From contig CAIODE010000215.1 in NCBI GenBank assembly GCA_903856875.1, positions 1 to 5,249 of the forward strand: 5,249 nucleotides of DNA, in the 5' to 3' direction. Under the pieces are notes generated by a model, which saw only the letters and a program-made list of their open reading frames with translations, was not told where the DNA came from and did not search any database. A program made the position numbers and the translations under genes. Positions 1 through 4,915 of the stretch are shown in pieces. How positions within the stretch are numbered: the stretch's first letter is position 1; each line of letters begins with the position of its first letter. The stretch comes from an uncultured Burkholderiales bacterium. GTDB lineage: Bacteria; Pseudomonadota; Gammaproteobacteria; Burkholderiales; Burkholderiaceae_C.

Positions 1-1
1 T

Positions 2-196
2 GGCCAGTTCGATCACATCGCGCTCAAAGCTTCGGACGCCTCGAGTGCACGCGCGCGGCTCAAATCTGCTGGTGTTCCATTTGACGAGCGTCCTGTGCCG
101 GGCTGGCGAATGAACCAGATATTTTTCAAAGATCCTGCAGGATTGAAGGTTGAGCTGACCTTTGATATGGAACGCGAAGATCACTTGCCCAAATGA
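2..196 (+). CDS. VOC (glyoxalase/dioxygenase fold) protein, C-terminal part only
   Basis: This is the 3' end of a gene that enters from the left edge; 64 residues and a TGA stop (194-196) are visible. The fragment begins near FDHIALKASD and ends in FFKDPAGLKVELTFD, the pattern of the C-terminal beta-alpha-beta-beta-beta module of the vicinal oxygen chelate superfamily. In that family the His of the FDHIAL strand and the Glu of the KVEL strand are usual metal ligands, and both are present. The DPAG turn before the last strand is also typical. VOC proteins include glyoxalase I, ring-cleavage dioxygenases and fosfomycin-resistance enzymes, and the fragment is too short to choose between them. 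The gene stands alone at its 3' end, because the next gene is convergent and a terminator follows at 247-273. Family membership is fairly sure; function is unknown. Confidence 0.75.
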   Translation, partial: GQFDHIALKASDASSARARLKSAGVPFDERPVPGWRMNQIFFKDPAGLKVELTFDMEREDHLPK

Positions 197-246
197 TCTT
201 GCGCTTTCAGCTGTCACTGTAAAGTTATGCTGCCGATGGTGCCGCT

Positions 247-273
247 ATCGGCGAGCAGTTGCCGATTTTCTGT
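247..273 (+). terminator. Intrinsic terminator after the VOC gene
   Basis: Arms 247-254 (ATCGGCGA) and 259-266 (TTGCCGAT) pair over 8 bp, with one G-U pair, around a GCAG tetraloop at 255-258. The stem is followed directly by a T-rich stretch beginning TTTCTGTT, which continues to the TTTT at 277-281. The polarity suits the + strand VOC gene, which ends 50 nt upstream. On the minus strand the stem is not followed by a T-run, so it should not stop the convergent gene. Confidence 0.6.
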
Positions 274-287
274 TGACTTTTCAAAAC

Positions 288-1091
288 TTATCCATGCTTG
301 ATGGCCCATTGCAGGATGATGCGATGCAATTGATCGACACCATCGGTCAAAGCAGCTGGTCCAGGCTGCAGTATGTCAGCAGATTTAATTTCAAATAATT
401 GTCCATTTTTCACAGCAGGTACATCTTGCCAGCCAGAACGTGAAGCAACACGTTGAGGATTGAATTTTTTGCCGCACCAAGAACCAATGATGATGTCAGG
501 CTGCCTACTCACAATCTCGATTGGGTCGGCAATGATGCGGTTTTTACCCAAGGACTGCTGCGCAAGTTCAGGAAAGCAATCGTCGCCTCCAGCTATTCCT
601 GTCAATTCTGAGACCCAACGTATCGCGCTGATCGGTGGCTCATCCCATTCTTCGAAATAAACACGAGGACGGCGCAGCAAAGATTTGGCTGCAGTTTGTA
701 TGGTTTGCAGATGAAGTTGCATCTGTTGAATGCGTTGCAAACCCTGCTCAGCTTCTCCCACCATGGCAGCCACTTGGTACAGCATGGTAAATATTTCATC
801 TACGCTGCGTTGATTAAAAATAGTGACCTGCACACCATGTCGTATCAATATGGCTGCAATATCCGCCTGTAAATCGGAGAAACCAAATACGCAATCAGGT
901 TTTAGCGCCAGAATTTTGTCGATCTTTGCACTGGTAAAGGCACTGATGCGCGGCTTTTCAGCGCGAGCGATTTTGGGCCGCACCGTGTAACCTGAAATGC
1001 CTACGATGCGCGCTGACTGACCGAGCAAGTACAACCACTCGGTGGTCTCCTCGGTCATACAGATGATCCGTTCGGGTAAGTGAAGCTTCAT
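288..1091 (-). CDS. Cobalamin-type ABC substrate-binding protein (BtuF/TroA fold) without signal peptide
   Basis: The product is 267 aa and belongs to the COG0614 periplasmic-binding fold (BtuF/FecB/FhuD-like). The N-terminus (ERIICMTEETTEWLYLLG, then RIVGISGYTVRP, about residues 7-39) forms the first beta-alpha-beta unit and ligand-cleft loop. SAFTSAKIDKILALKPD (about 50-66) is the usual second unit. A long helix, about 104-136, links the two lobes. The C-terminal lobe contains EEWDEPP (about 146-152), GSWCGKKF (about 203-210) and LQPGPAAL (about 241-248), which are hallmarks of proteins annotated as cobalamin-binding protein. The start was set at ATG 1091, where the family homology begins. 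A TTG at 1115 could add only eight residues, and an in-frame stop lies at 1116-1118. There is therefore no room for a signal peptide. The ribosome binding site is weak. No permease or ATPase gene adjoins it. Fold is confident; ligand (corrinoid or siderophore) is inferred. Confidence 0.85.
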   Translation of the reverse strand: MKLHLPERIICMTEETTEWLYLLGQSARIVGISGYTVRPKIARAEKPRISAFTSAKIDKILALKPDCVFGFSDLQADIAAILIRHGVQVTIFNQRSVDEIFTMLYQVAAMVGEAEQGLQRIQQMQLHLQTIQTAAKSLLRRPRVYFEEWDEPPISAIRWVSELTGIAGGDDCFPELAQQSLGKNRIIADPIEIVSRQPDIIIGSWCGKKFNPQRVASRSGWQDVPAVKNGQLFEIKSADILQPGPAALTDGVDQLHRIILQWAIKHG

Positions 1092-1112
1092 TTGTTTAAA
1101 TTCTTTACATCT

Positions 1113-1128
1113 CAATTAGGCTTAATTG
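1113..1128. promoter_or_regulatory. Near-perfect 16-bp palindrome upstream of the binding-protein gene
   Basis: CAATTA (1113-1118) and TAATTG (1123-1128) are perfect inverted repeats around GGCT, giving 14 of 16 symmetric positions. The element ends 22 nt upstream of the minus-strand start codon at 1091 and lies in its leader or promoter. AT-rich dyads at this position are typical repressor or activator sites. I could not fit a convincing -35/-10 pair for the minus-strand gene around it, so its role as an operator is a guess. Confidence 0.3.
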
Positions 1129-1141
1129 CATTCAATAACGG

Positions 1142-1156
1142 CCCGCTTCGGACGGG
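1142..1156 (+). other. Small GC hairpin with UUCG tetraloop
   Basis: CCCGC (1142-1146), TTCG (1147-1150) and G-A-CGGG (1151-1156) can fold as a stem of five G-C pairs with one bulged A, capped by a stable C(UUCG)G tetraloop. It sits in the divergent intergenic region inside a short GC-rich patch. No T-run follows on either strand, so it is not a standard terminator. It lies upstream of the predicted + strand promoter and would be untranscribed from it. On the minus strand it would be near or upstream of the binding-protein transcript start. Confidence 0.25.
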
Positions 1157-1181
1157 TAGGGGGTGTCCAGAATCCGGACGC

Positions 1182-1210
1182 TTGACCATGGTGACTCTTA
1201 GAATTACATT
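1182..1210 (+). promoter_or_regulatory. Candidate sigma70 promoter for the GFA gene
   Basis: TTGACC (1182-1187) matches five of six bases of the -35 consensus. A 17-bp spacer separates it from TACATT (1205-1210), a four of six match to the -10 consensus. Transcription would start near 1217, about 28 nt upstream of the GFA start codon. This is the best promoter match in the divergent gap, and it probably also drives the downstream GST gene by read-through. Confidence 0.45.
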
Positions 1211-1223
1211 ATGACGAGGTCAT
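1211..1223. promoter_or_regulatory. Short inverted repeat at the predicted transcription start
   Basis: ATGAC (1211-1215) and GTCAT (1219-1223) are perfect inverted repeats around GAG. The element directly follows the predicted -10 box and covers the expected transcription start. That is where a repressor would act. It is only 5 bp per arm, so chance is a real possibility. Confidence 0.25.
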
Positions 1224-1244
1224 ACTTTACAAATGGAGACTGTG

Positions 1245-1649
1245 ATGAAATTGACAGGTGGTTGTTACTGTAAAGGGATTCGATACTCTTATGAGGGCGA
1301 AATTAAGGCGGCTTTGCAATGCCATTGCAGGGAGTGTCAATACATTACGGGCGGGCACCCAAACGCCATTGTTATCTTGGATCTTGACGGGTTCAAATAT
1401 GAAGAAGGGACTCCCGCGTCCTTCAAACGAAGCGACTTAGAAAAGCCTGTCACTCGTTTCTTCTGTCCAACTTGTGGAACCGGTATTGGGACACAAACAC
1501 CCACTAGACCAGGTTCTATGGTGGTTAAGGTTGGCACTTTAGATGACCCCTCAGTCTACAAGCCCAAAATTGCGATCTTCACGGTGGATAAACAAGCCTT
1601 CCATCACATACCCGATGACGTGCAAGCATTTGAGCGTCGACCAGGGTAG
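1245..1649 (+). CDS. GFA/CENP-V family zinc protein (glutathione-dependent formaldehyde-activating enzyme-like)
   Basis: The product is 134 aa, the usual size for a single GFA domain. All seven zinc-ligand cysteines of the family are present: C7 and C9 in GGCYCKG, C26, C28 and C31 in CHCRECQ, and C74 and C77 in FFCPTCGT. By analogy with Paracoccus Gfa, C7/C9/C74/C77 would hold the structural zinc and C26/C28/C31 the catalytic zinc. Gfa was described as speeding formation of S-hydroxymethylglutathione from formaldehyde and glutathione, but most family members have no proven reaction. The start at ATG 1245 is preferred over ATG 1233 because GGAG (1235-1238) lies 6 nt upstream of it and family homology begins at MKLTGGCYC. 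It is cytosolic, with no signal peptide. A GST gene follows 95 nt downstream on the same strand, which fits a glutathione-linked detoxification pair. Family is certain; the substrate is not. Confidence 0.9.
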   Translation: MKLTGGCYCKGIRYSYEGEIKAALQCHCRECQYITGGHPNAIVILDLDGFKYEEGTPASFKRSDLEKPVTRFFCPTCGTGIGTQTPTRPGSMVVKVGTLDDPSVYKPKIAIFTVDKQAFHHIPDDVQAFERRPG

Positions 1650-1655
1650 GTCGAC
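1636..1655 (+). repeat. Inverted repeat overlapping the GFA stop codon
   Basis: GTCGACC (1636-1642) and GGTCGAC (1649-1655) form a perfect 7-bp stem around AGGGTA, which contains part of the TAG stop (1647-1649). An A-rich stretch follows, not a T-run, so it is not a standard intrinsic terminator. It could stabilise the 3' end of the GFA message or attenuate read-through into the GST gene. Confidence 0.35.
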
Positions 1656-1699
1656 AAAAGATTGAGCCACTTTTTAGTTCTGCCGCTGTAAGATTGGTC

Positions 1700-1728
1700 C
1701 CATTTTTTCTTTGAGCTACAAAAAATGG
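1700..1728 (+). promoter_or_regulatory. AT-rich hairpin in the GST leader
   Basis: CCATTTTTT (1700-1708) and AAAAAATGG (1720-1728) are perfect 9-bp inverted repeats around an 11-nt loop. The right arm contains an ATG (1725-1727) that opens a six-codon reading frame and begins the only purine-rich (GGAAG, 1727-1731) stretch upstream of the GST start. In RNA this stem could limit ribosome access. The pairing is seen directly; a regulatory role is inferred. On the minus strand the T-run lies at the wrong end of a convincing terminator. Confidence 0.35.
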
Positions 1729-1745
1729 AAGACTACGAAATCTGA
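1725..1745 (+). CDS. Possible six-codon leader peptide overlapping the GST start
   Basis: ATG at 1725 opens a frame encoding MEDYEI and stops at TGA 1743-1745. The stop shares its last base with the GST ATG (1745-1747), in the TGATG arrangement used for translational coupling. The upstream Shine-Dalgarno is poor (GAG at 1713-1715). The GST gene itself has only a distant GGAAG, 13 nt from its ATG, so coupling from a minicistron would help explain its initiation. A frame this short can occur by chance. Confidence 0.25.
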   Translation: MEDYEI

Positions 1746-2374
1746 TGAAAAATTTACACATCTGGGGACGACTTAATTCAATCAATGTTCAAAAAGTACT
1801 TTGGTTGTGTGAGGACTTAAAAATCCCATTTGAACGTACCGATGCAGGTATGCAATATGGAGTGAACAAAACACAGTCCTATCTTCAATTGAACCCCAAC
1901 GGGTTGGTACCCGTCATTAAAGACAATGAATTGGTGTTGTGGGAGTCGCATGCAATTTTGCGATACCTTTCAAAAAAACATGACGTCACAGATACTTTTT
2001 ATCCAAAATCCGCACATCCATCAGCCAAAATTGATCAATGGCTAGATTGGTATAACACCACCGCATGGCCTGTCATGAGGCCTTTGTTCTGGGGTTTGAT
2101 TCGTACCAAGCTTGAAGAACGTAATTTGCCGGAACTTGAAAAAACAAGAGTTCAAATGAGTTCAATTTTAAATATCCTCGACTACCAACTTAAAAGTTCA
2201 TCATGGGTAGCAGGGGATCATTTCACTATTGCTGATTTGCCATTGGCTTTGATTGCTTTTAGATGGTTTAACTTGCCAATTGAGCGCGAGGAGTATCAAC
2301 ATTTGAGCCGCTGGTTTAAACAAATTGAGCTAAGACCTGGATATAGCAAATACGCAAGTGCTCCCTTAACTTGA
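1745..2374 (+). CDS. Glutathione S-transferase
   Basis: The 209-aa product has the full canonical cytosolic GST architecture. The N-terminal thioredoxin-like domain (about 1-78) begins MKNLHIWGRLNSINVQK, with S12 in the position of the catalytic Ser of beta/theta-like classes. NPNGLVPVI supplies the conserved cis-proline P56, and WESHAI (66-71) is the Glu-Ser glutathione-binding motif. The all-helical C-terminal domain contains FTIADLPLA (160-168), the N-capping box with conserved D164. It conjugates or reduces electrophiles with glutathione in the cytosol, but the substrate cannot be read from sequence. The start is set at ATG 1745 by homology. Its ribosome binding site is weak (GGAAG 13 nt away), with a hairpin and a possible minicistron just upstream. 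The gene is visibly AT-rich compared with the liv operon. It is co-directional with the GFA gene, so the two are probably co-transcribed. Confidence 0.93.
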   Translation: MKNLHIWGRLNSINVQKVLWLCEDLKIPFERTDAGMQYGVNKTQSYLQLNPNGLVPVIKDNELVLWESHAILRYLSKKHDVTDTFYPKSAHPSAKIDQWLDWYNTTAWPVMRPLFWGLIRTKLEERNLPELEKTRVQMSSILNILDYQLKSSSWVAGDHFTIADLPLALIAFRWFNLPIEREEYQHLSRWFKQIELRPGYSKYASAPLT

Positions 2375-2419
2375 CTCAGCTAATTTTGAGAGGTGCAGCG
2401 GGATTCGGTGGTTAGCATG

Positions 2420-2440
2420 GTGCCTTTGACATAAAGGCAC
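2420..2440. terminator. Stem-loop between the convergent GST and livF genes
   Basis: GTGCCTTT (2420-2427) and AAAGGCAC (2433-2440) pair perfectly over 8 bp around a five-base loop. The stem begins 3 nt after the livF stop and lies 45 nt beyond the GST stop. Neither strand shows a clear T-run after the stem. It may act as a bidirectional, imperfect terminator or as a 3' end stabiliser. Its place exactly between convergent genes supports a 3' end role. Confidence 0.5.
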
Positions 2441-2443
2441 GGC

Positions 2444-3172
2444 TCATAAGCCCATGTAATATTTTTTAACCAAGTCACTTCCGTAAAGCTCGCTCGTTGT
2501 ACCTTGTACAGCAATTTCACCGTGCACAATCAAGTAGCCTCTGTCGGCCACACGCATAGCTTGTGTGAAATTTTGCTCGGCCATCAAAACGGTCAAACCG
2601 GCCATCTCTTTCAGGGTTTTGATTTGATCGATCACACGGTGAACCAAAATCGGTGCCAAGCCTACAGAGGGCTCGTCAATCAGCAGTATTTTGGGGCGTG
2701 ACATGAGCGCGCGCGCCAGCGCCAACATTTGCTGCTCACCACCGCTCATGCTGCCGGCCAATTGTTCGCTGCGCTCTTTGAGAATCGGGAACACCTCATA
2801 GGCTTGTGCCAAGGAGGTTTCCAATTCAGAGCGGGCAGACGGCCTGAAGGCGCCGAGTCTTAGATTTTGCGCCACCGTCATTTTGGGAAAAAGATGACGG
2901 CCCTCGGGGACCAATGCGATACCTGCATCCACAATTTGCTCGGTGGTCATTTCACGCAAGTTGAGATGCTGGCCATCAATCTTGGCGTGAATCTCGCCCT
3001 GGGTGGCGCGCACCAAGCCCATGATGGACTTCATCAAGGTGCTCTTACCGTTGCCGTTGGTGCCCAGTAAGGCCACAGTTTCAGTATCGTTCACGGCGAT
3101 ACTGACACCATTCAGCACCGTGACCGCACCGTAGCCTGCATGCAAGTTCTGGATATGAATTTCAGTCGCCAA
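2444..3172 (-). CDS. livF: Branched-chain amino acid-type ABC transporter ATPase LivF
   Basis: The product is 242 aa, the normal LivF length, and is a cytosolic ATPase that pairs with LivG beneath the LivH/LivM channel. Visible motifs are Walker A GTNGNGKST (37-45), VPEGRHLF (88-95, where E90 replaces the Q-loop Gln), signature MSGGEQQ (142-148), Walker B ILLIDEPS (162-169, D166 and E167), and MAEQN (197-201, where Q200 replaces the H-loop His). The VPEGR and EQN replacements are normal for LivF. The start is TTG 3172, not the upstream ATG at 3298. Homology begins at ATEIHIQNLHAGYG, and GGAAAGGA (3179-3186 on the minus strand) lies 6 nt upstream. The ATG would also force a 137-nt overlap with livG. 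The real overlap with livG is 11 nt. It is the last gene of the operon and ends 3 nt before a stem-loop. Confidence 0.95.
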   Translation of the reverse strand: MATEIHIQNLHAGYGAVTVLNGVSIAVNDTETVALLGTNGNGKSTLMKSIMGLVRATQGEIHAKIDGQHLNLREMTTEQIVDAGIALVPEGRHLFPKMTVAQNLRLGAFRPSARSELETSLAQAYEVFPILKERSEQLAGSMSGGEQQMLALARALMSRPKILLIDEPSVGLAPILVHRVIDQIKTLKEMAGLTVLMAEQNFTQAMRVADRGYLIVHGEIAVQGTTSELYGSDLVKKYYMGL

Positions 3173-3899
3173 GGTAAATCCTTTCCACCAATGGGTCGCG
3201 CAACACCTCTTGCGTTGGACCGTCGGCAATTTTCTTTCCTGCAGCAAGCACCACCAGGCGCTGCGAAAAAGCAGACACCGCCCGCATGATGTGCTCAATC
3301 ATGATCACTGCAATGCCTTGAGAGTTGAGTTGCAATAGCAAGGCCAATATCTCATCGGTTTCAGAGGTAGCCAGCCCGGCCATAGACTCGTCGGCAATGA
3401 GCAATTTGGGTTGAGCGGCAATAGCGCGGGCTAATTCGAGTTTACGCAGATCGATCTGCGTGAGACTGCCCGCCAGCAACTCGGCCTTGGCCAGCAATCC
3501 CACCTGATCCAGTGCGTGGCGCGCTTGCGCATCCAGCTCGGATTCATTGAACCGGCGACCGCTTCTTTTTTCAGCGGCAAACATCATGGGCACTTTGATA
3601 TTTTTGAGCACGCTCAACCGCGCAAATGGCCTTGGAATTTGGAAACTGCGGGCCAGCCCCGCATAAGAGCGCTCATGGGGTTTGAGTCCATCGAGTCGCT
3701 GCCCATCAAATGTGATCTGACCTGTATCGTGGATCAATACCCCCGAGAGGCAGTTGACGGTGGTGCTTTTGCCTGAGCCGTTGGGCCCGATCAGTCCCAG
3801 GCGTTCTCCGGGATAGACCTCGAAATTAATGTCGTCCAAGACCACAAATCCGCCAAAGCGCTTGCCCATGCCTTGCACACTCAGCAACGGAGTTGTCAT
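3162..3899 (-). CDS. livG: Branched-chain amino acid-type ABC transporter ATPase LivG, degenerate signature motif
   Basis: The 245-aa product begins MTTPLLSVQGMGKRFGG. Motifs seen are Walker A GPNGSGKST (38-46), Q-loop Q87 in SFQIPRPF, Walker B LLIADESMAGL (166-176, with D170 and E171), and the H-loop H203 in MIEH. FQIPRPF and MAGL are LivG hallmarks. At the signature position it has LTQIDLRKLELARA (146-159) instead of LSGGQ, so the SGG core is absent. A divergent signature is known in some LivG subfamilies, but this one is far from consensus. The start is ATG 3899, which shares ATGA with the livM stop (4-nt overlap). It has GGAAAGGA at 3906-3913, 6 nt upstream, the same sequence and spacing as livF. 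An alternative start at 3929 would lie inside livM and lacks homology. It hydrolyses ATP with LivF to drive uptake. Confidence 0.95.
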   Translation of the reverse strand: MTTPLLSVQGMGKRFGGFVVLDDINFEVYPGERLGLIGPNGSGKSTTVNCLSGVLIHDTGQITFDGQRLDGLKPHERSYAGLARSFQIPRPFARLSVLKNIKVPMMFAAEKRSGRRFNESELDAQARHALDQVGLLAKAELLAGSLTQIDLRKLELARAIAAQPKLLIADESMAGLATSETDEILALLLQLNSQGIAVIMIEHIMRAVSAFSQRLVVLAAGKKIADGPTQEVLRDPLVERIYLGD

Positions 3900-4915
3900 T
3901 TGACATCCTTTCCACGCAAGCGCTGCCACAAGCCCAGGATGCCATTCGGTGCGATCGCCACGAACACCATCATCAGCACGCCCACAAAGAGCAGACTCAA
4001 CTCCGGTGTGACCATATTTTTAGAGCCAAAATACTGCTGAACGCCTCCCAACAAAATTGCACCGATCAAGGGCCCGGACCAATGCGTCATACCACCAATC
4101 AAGGGCATGGCAATGCTGTTGACGGTGTGCACCAGGTTGAAGGCACCGACGGGGTCGACAAAGGTGACAAAGAACGGGAACAGCGCACCGACTGCACCCA
4201 TCATGGCCCCGCTGATTGTGGTTGCCTGCAGTTTCAACTGCAGTGTGGGAACGCCCGAGCACTCGGCCGAATCCTCGTCGTCTCGAATGGCCTCTAAGCC
4301 CGCGCCTAACTTTCTGCGCTCAATGCTGCGCGCAATGGCCAGGGCGCCCATGGCAACCAGCAGCATCACGAAAAAGACAAACTCATTGGTACTGGTAAAG
4401 CCTGCAACGCTGGGAGCGCGCATGACATAAGCGCCCCGAGCGCCGCCCACATAAGACCAGTTCAGCACCAAGGTTTGCACCACCACCGTCAGTGCCAAGG
4501 TAGAGATGGCAAAGAAGACACCTCGCAAGCGCAAGGTAAGGTAGCCGGTGCCCAAGCCCATCAAACCCGAAATCACCGCTCCAACCAACACCGATGCAGG
4601 AATGATCAGATAGGACAAGTAGGGGCCAGTGATGACAAACCAACCGCAATCCAGCGTTTTGAGCGTCTGTAAGCCCAGCAGTTTGTAAAAGAAAACAGTG
4701 GAGTAGCCCCCCACTGCAAAAAAGCAGGCCGAGCCAAAATTCACATACCCCCCGTAGCCACCCAAAATATTCCAGGCGGTGGCCAAGACAATGTACTGAA
4801 GAATGTAAAAGGCCACCAACAGATAGTAGCCCTCAGCCAAGGCCTGCACGCCAAAAAAGACCAACGCGCCCGCAATCAAGAGGCCGATGTAAAAGCGCAA
4901 ATTCGATGAGGACAT
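3896..4915 (-). CDS. livM: Branched-chain amino acid-type ABC transporter permease LivM
   Basis: The 339-aa inner-membrane protein has many hydrophobic segments, including about residues 8-27, 30-51, 60-80, 103-123 and 179-196, with further ones in the C-terminal third. Family-typical stretches are AWNILGGYGGYVNFGSACF (47-65), LRLRGVFFAISTLALTV (128-144) and the cytoplasmic EAA-like loop LGAGLEAIRDDEDSAECSGV (203-222), which docks on the ATPases. The C-terminus holds PLIGGMTHWSGPLIGAILLG and APNGILGLWQR, also usual for LivM. The start is ATG 4915, which shares one base with the livH stop (TGATG), with GGGGAG (4922-4927) 6 nt upstream. An extended frame to 4993 would add 26 residues overlapping livH and has no family support. 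It forms a heterodimeric channel with LivH. The ligand is not decided by the permease. Confidence 0.95.
   Translation of the reverse strand: MSSSNLRFYIGLLIAGALVFFGVQALAEGYYLLVAFYILQYIVLATAWNILGGYGGYVNFGSACFFAVGGYSTVFFYKLLGLQTLKTLDCGWFVITGPYLSYLIIPASVLVGAVISGLMGLGTGYLTLRLRGVFFAISTLALTVVVQTLVLNWSYVGGARGAYVMRAPSVAGFTSTNEFVFFVMLLVAMGALAIARSIERRKLGAGLEAIRDDEDSAECSGVPTLQLKLQATTISGAMMGAVGALFPFFVTFVDPVGAFNLVHTVNSIAMPLIGGMTHWSGPLIGAILLGGVQQYFGSKNMVTPELSLLFVGVLMMVFVAIAPNGILGLWQRLRGKDVK

Noticed and set aside
162..398. Open frame on + crossing the VOC stop and the 3' end of the binding-protein gene
   Set aside because: It overlaps two genes supported by homology, runs through the terminator, and its translation resembles no protein family.
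1142..1181. GC-rich patch considered as a terminator or cobalamin riboswitch
   Set aside because: There is one short UUCG hairpin but no T-run, and nothing like the conserved B12-box core is visible.
1579..1785. Minus-strand frame across the GFA-GST gap
   Set aside because: It overlaps both genes antisense and has no recognisable domain. The part that recalled an insertion sequence end is non-coding in such elements.
3173..3298. Upstream ATG extension of livF
   Set aside because: The extra 42 residues are livG read in another frame, rich in Cys and Trp, and the TTG at 3172 has a strong ribosome binding site at the family start.
3893..4430. Overlapping long open frames on + opposite livM and livG
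   Set aside because: These are antisense shadows of GC-biased coding sequence, rich in His, Gln and Thr, with no recognisable domain or ribosome binding site.
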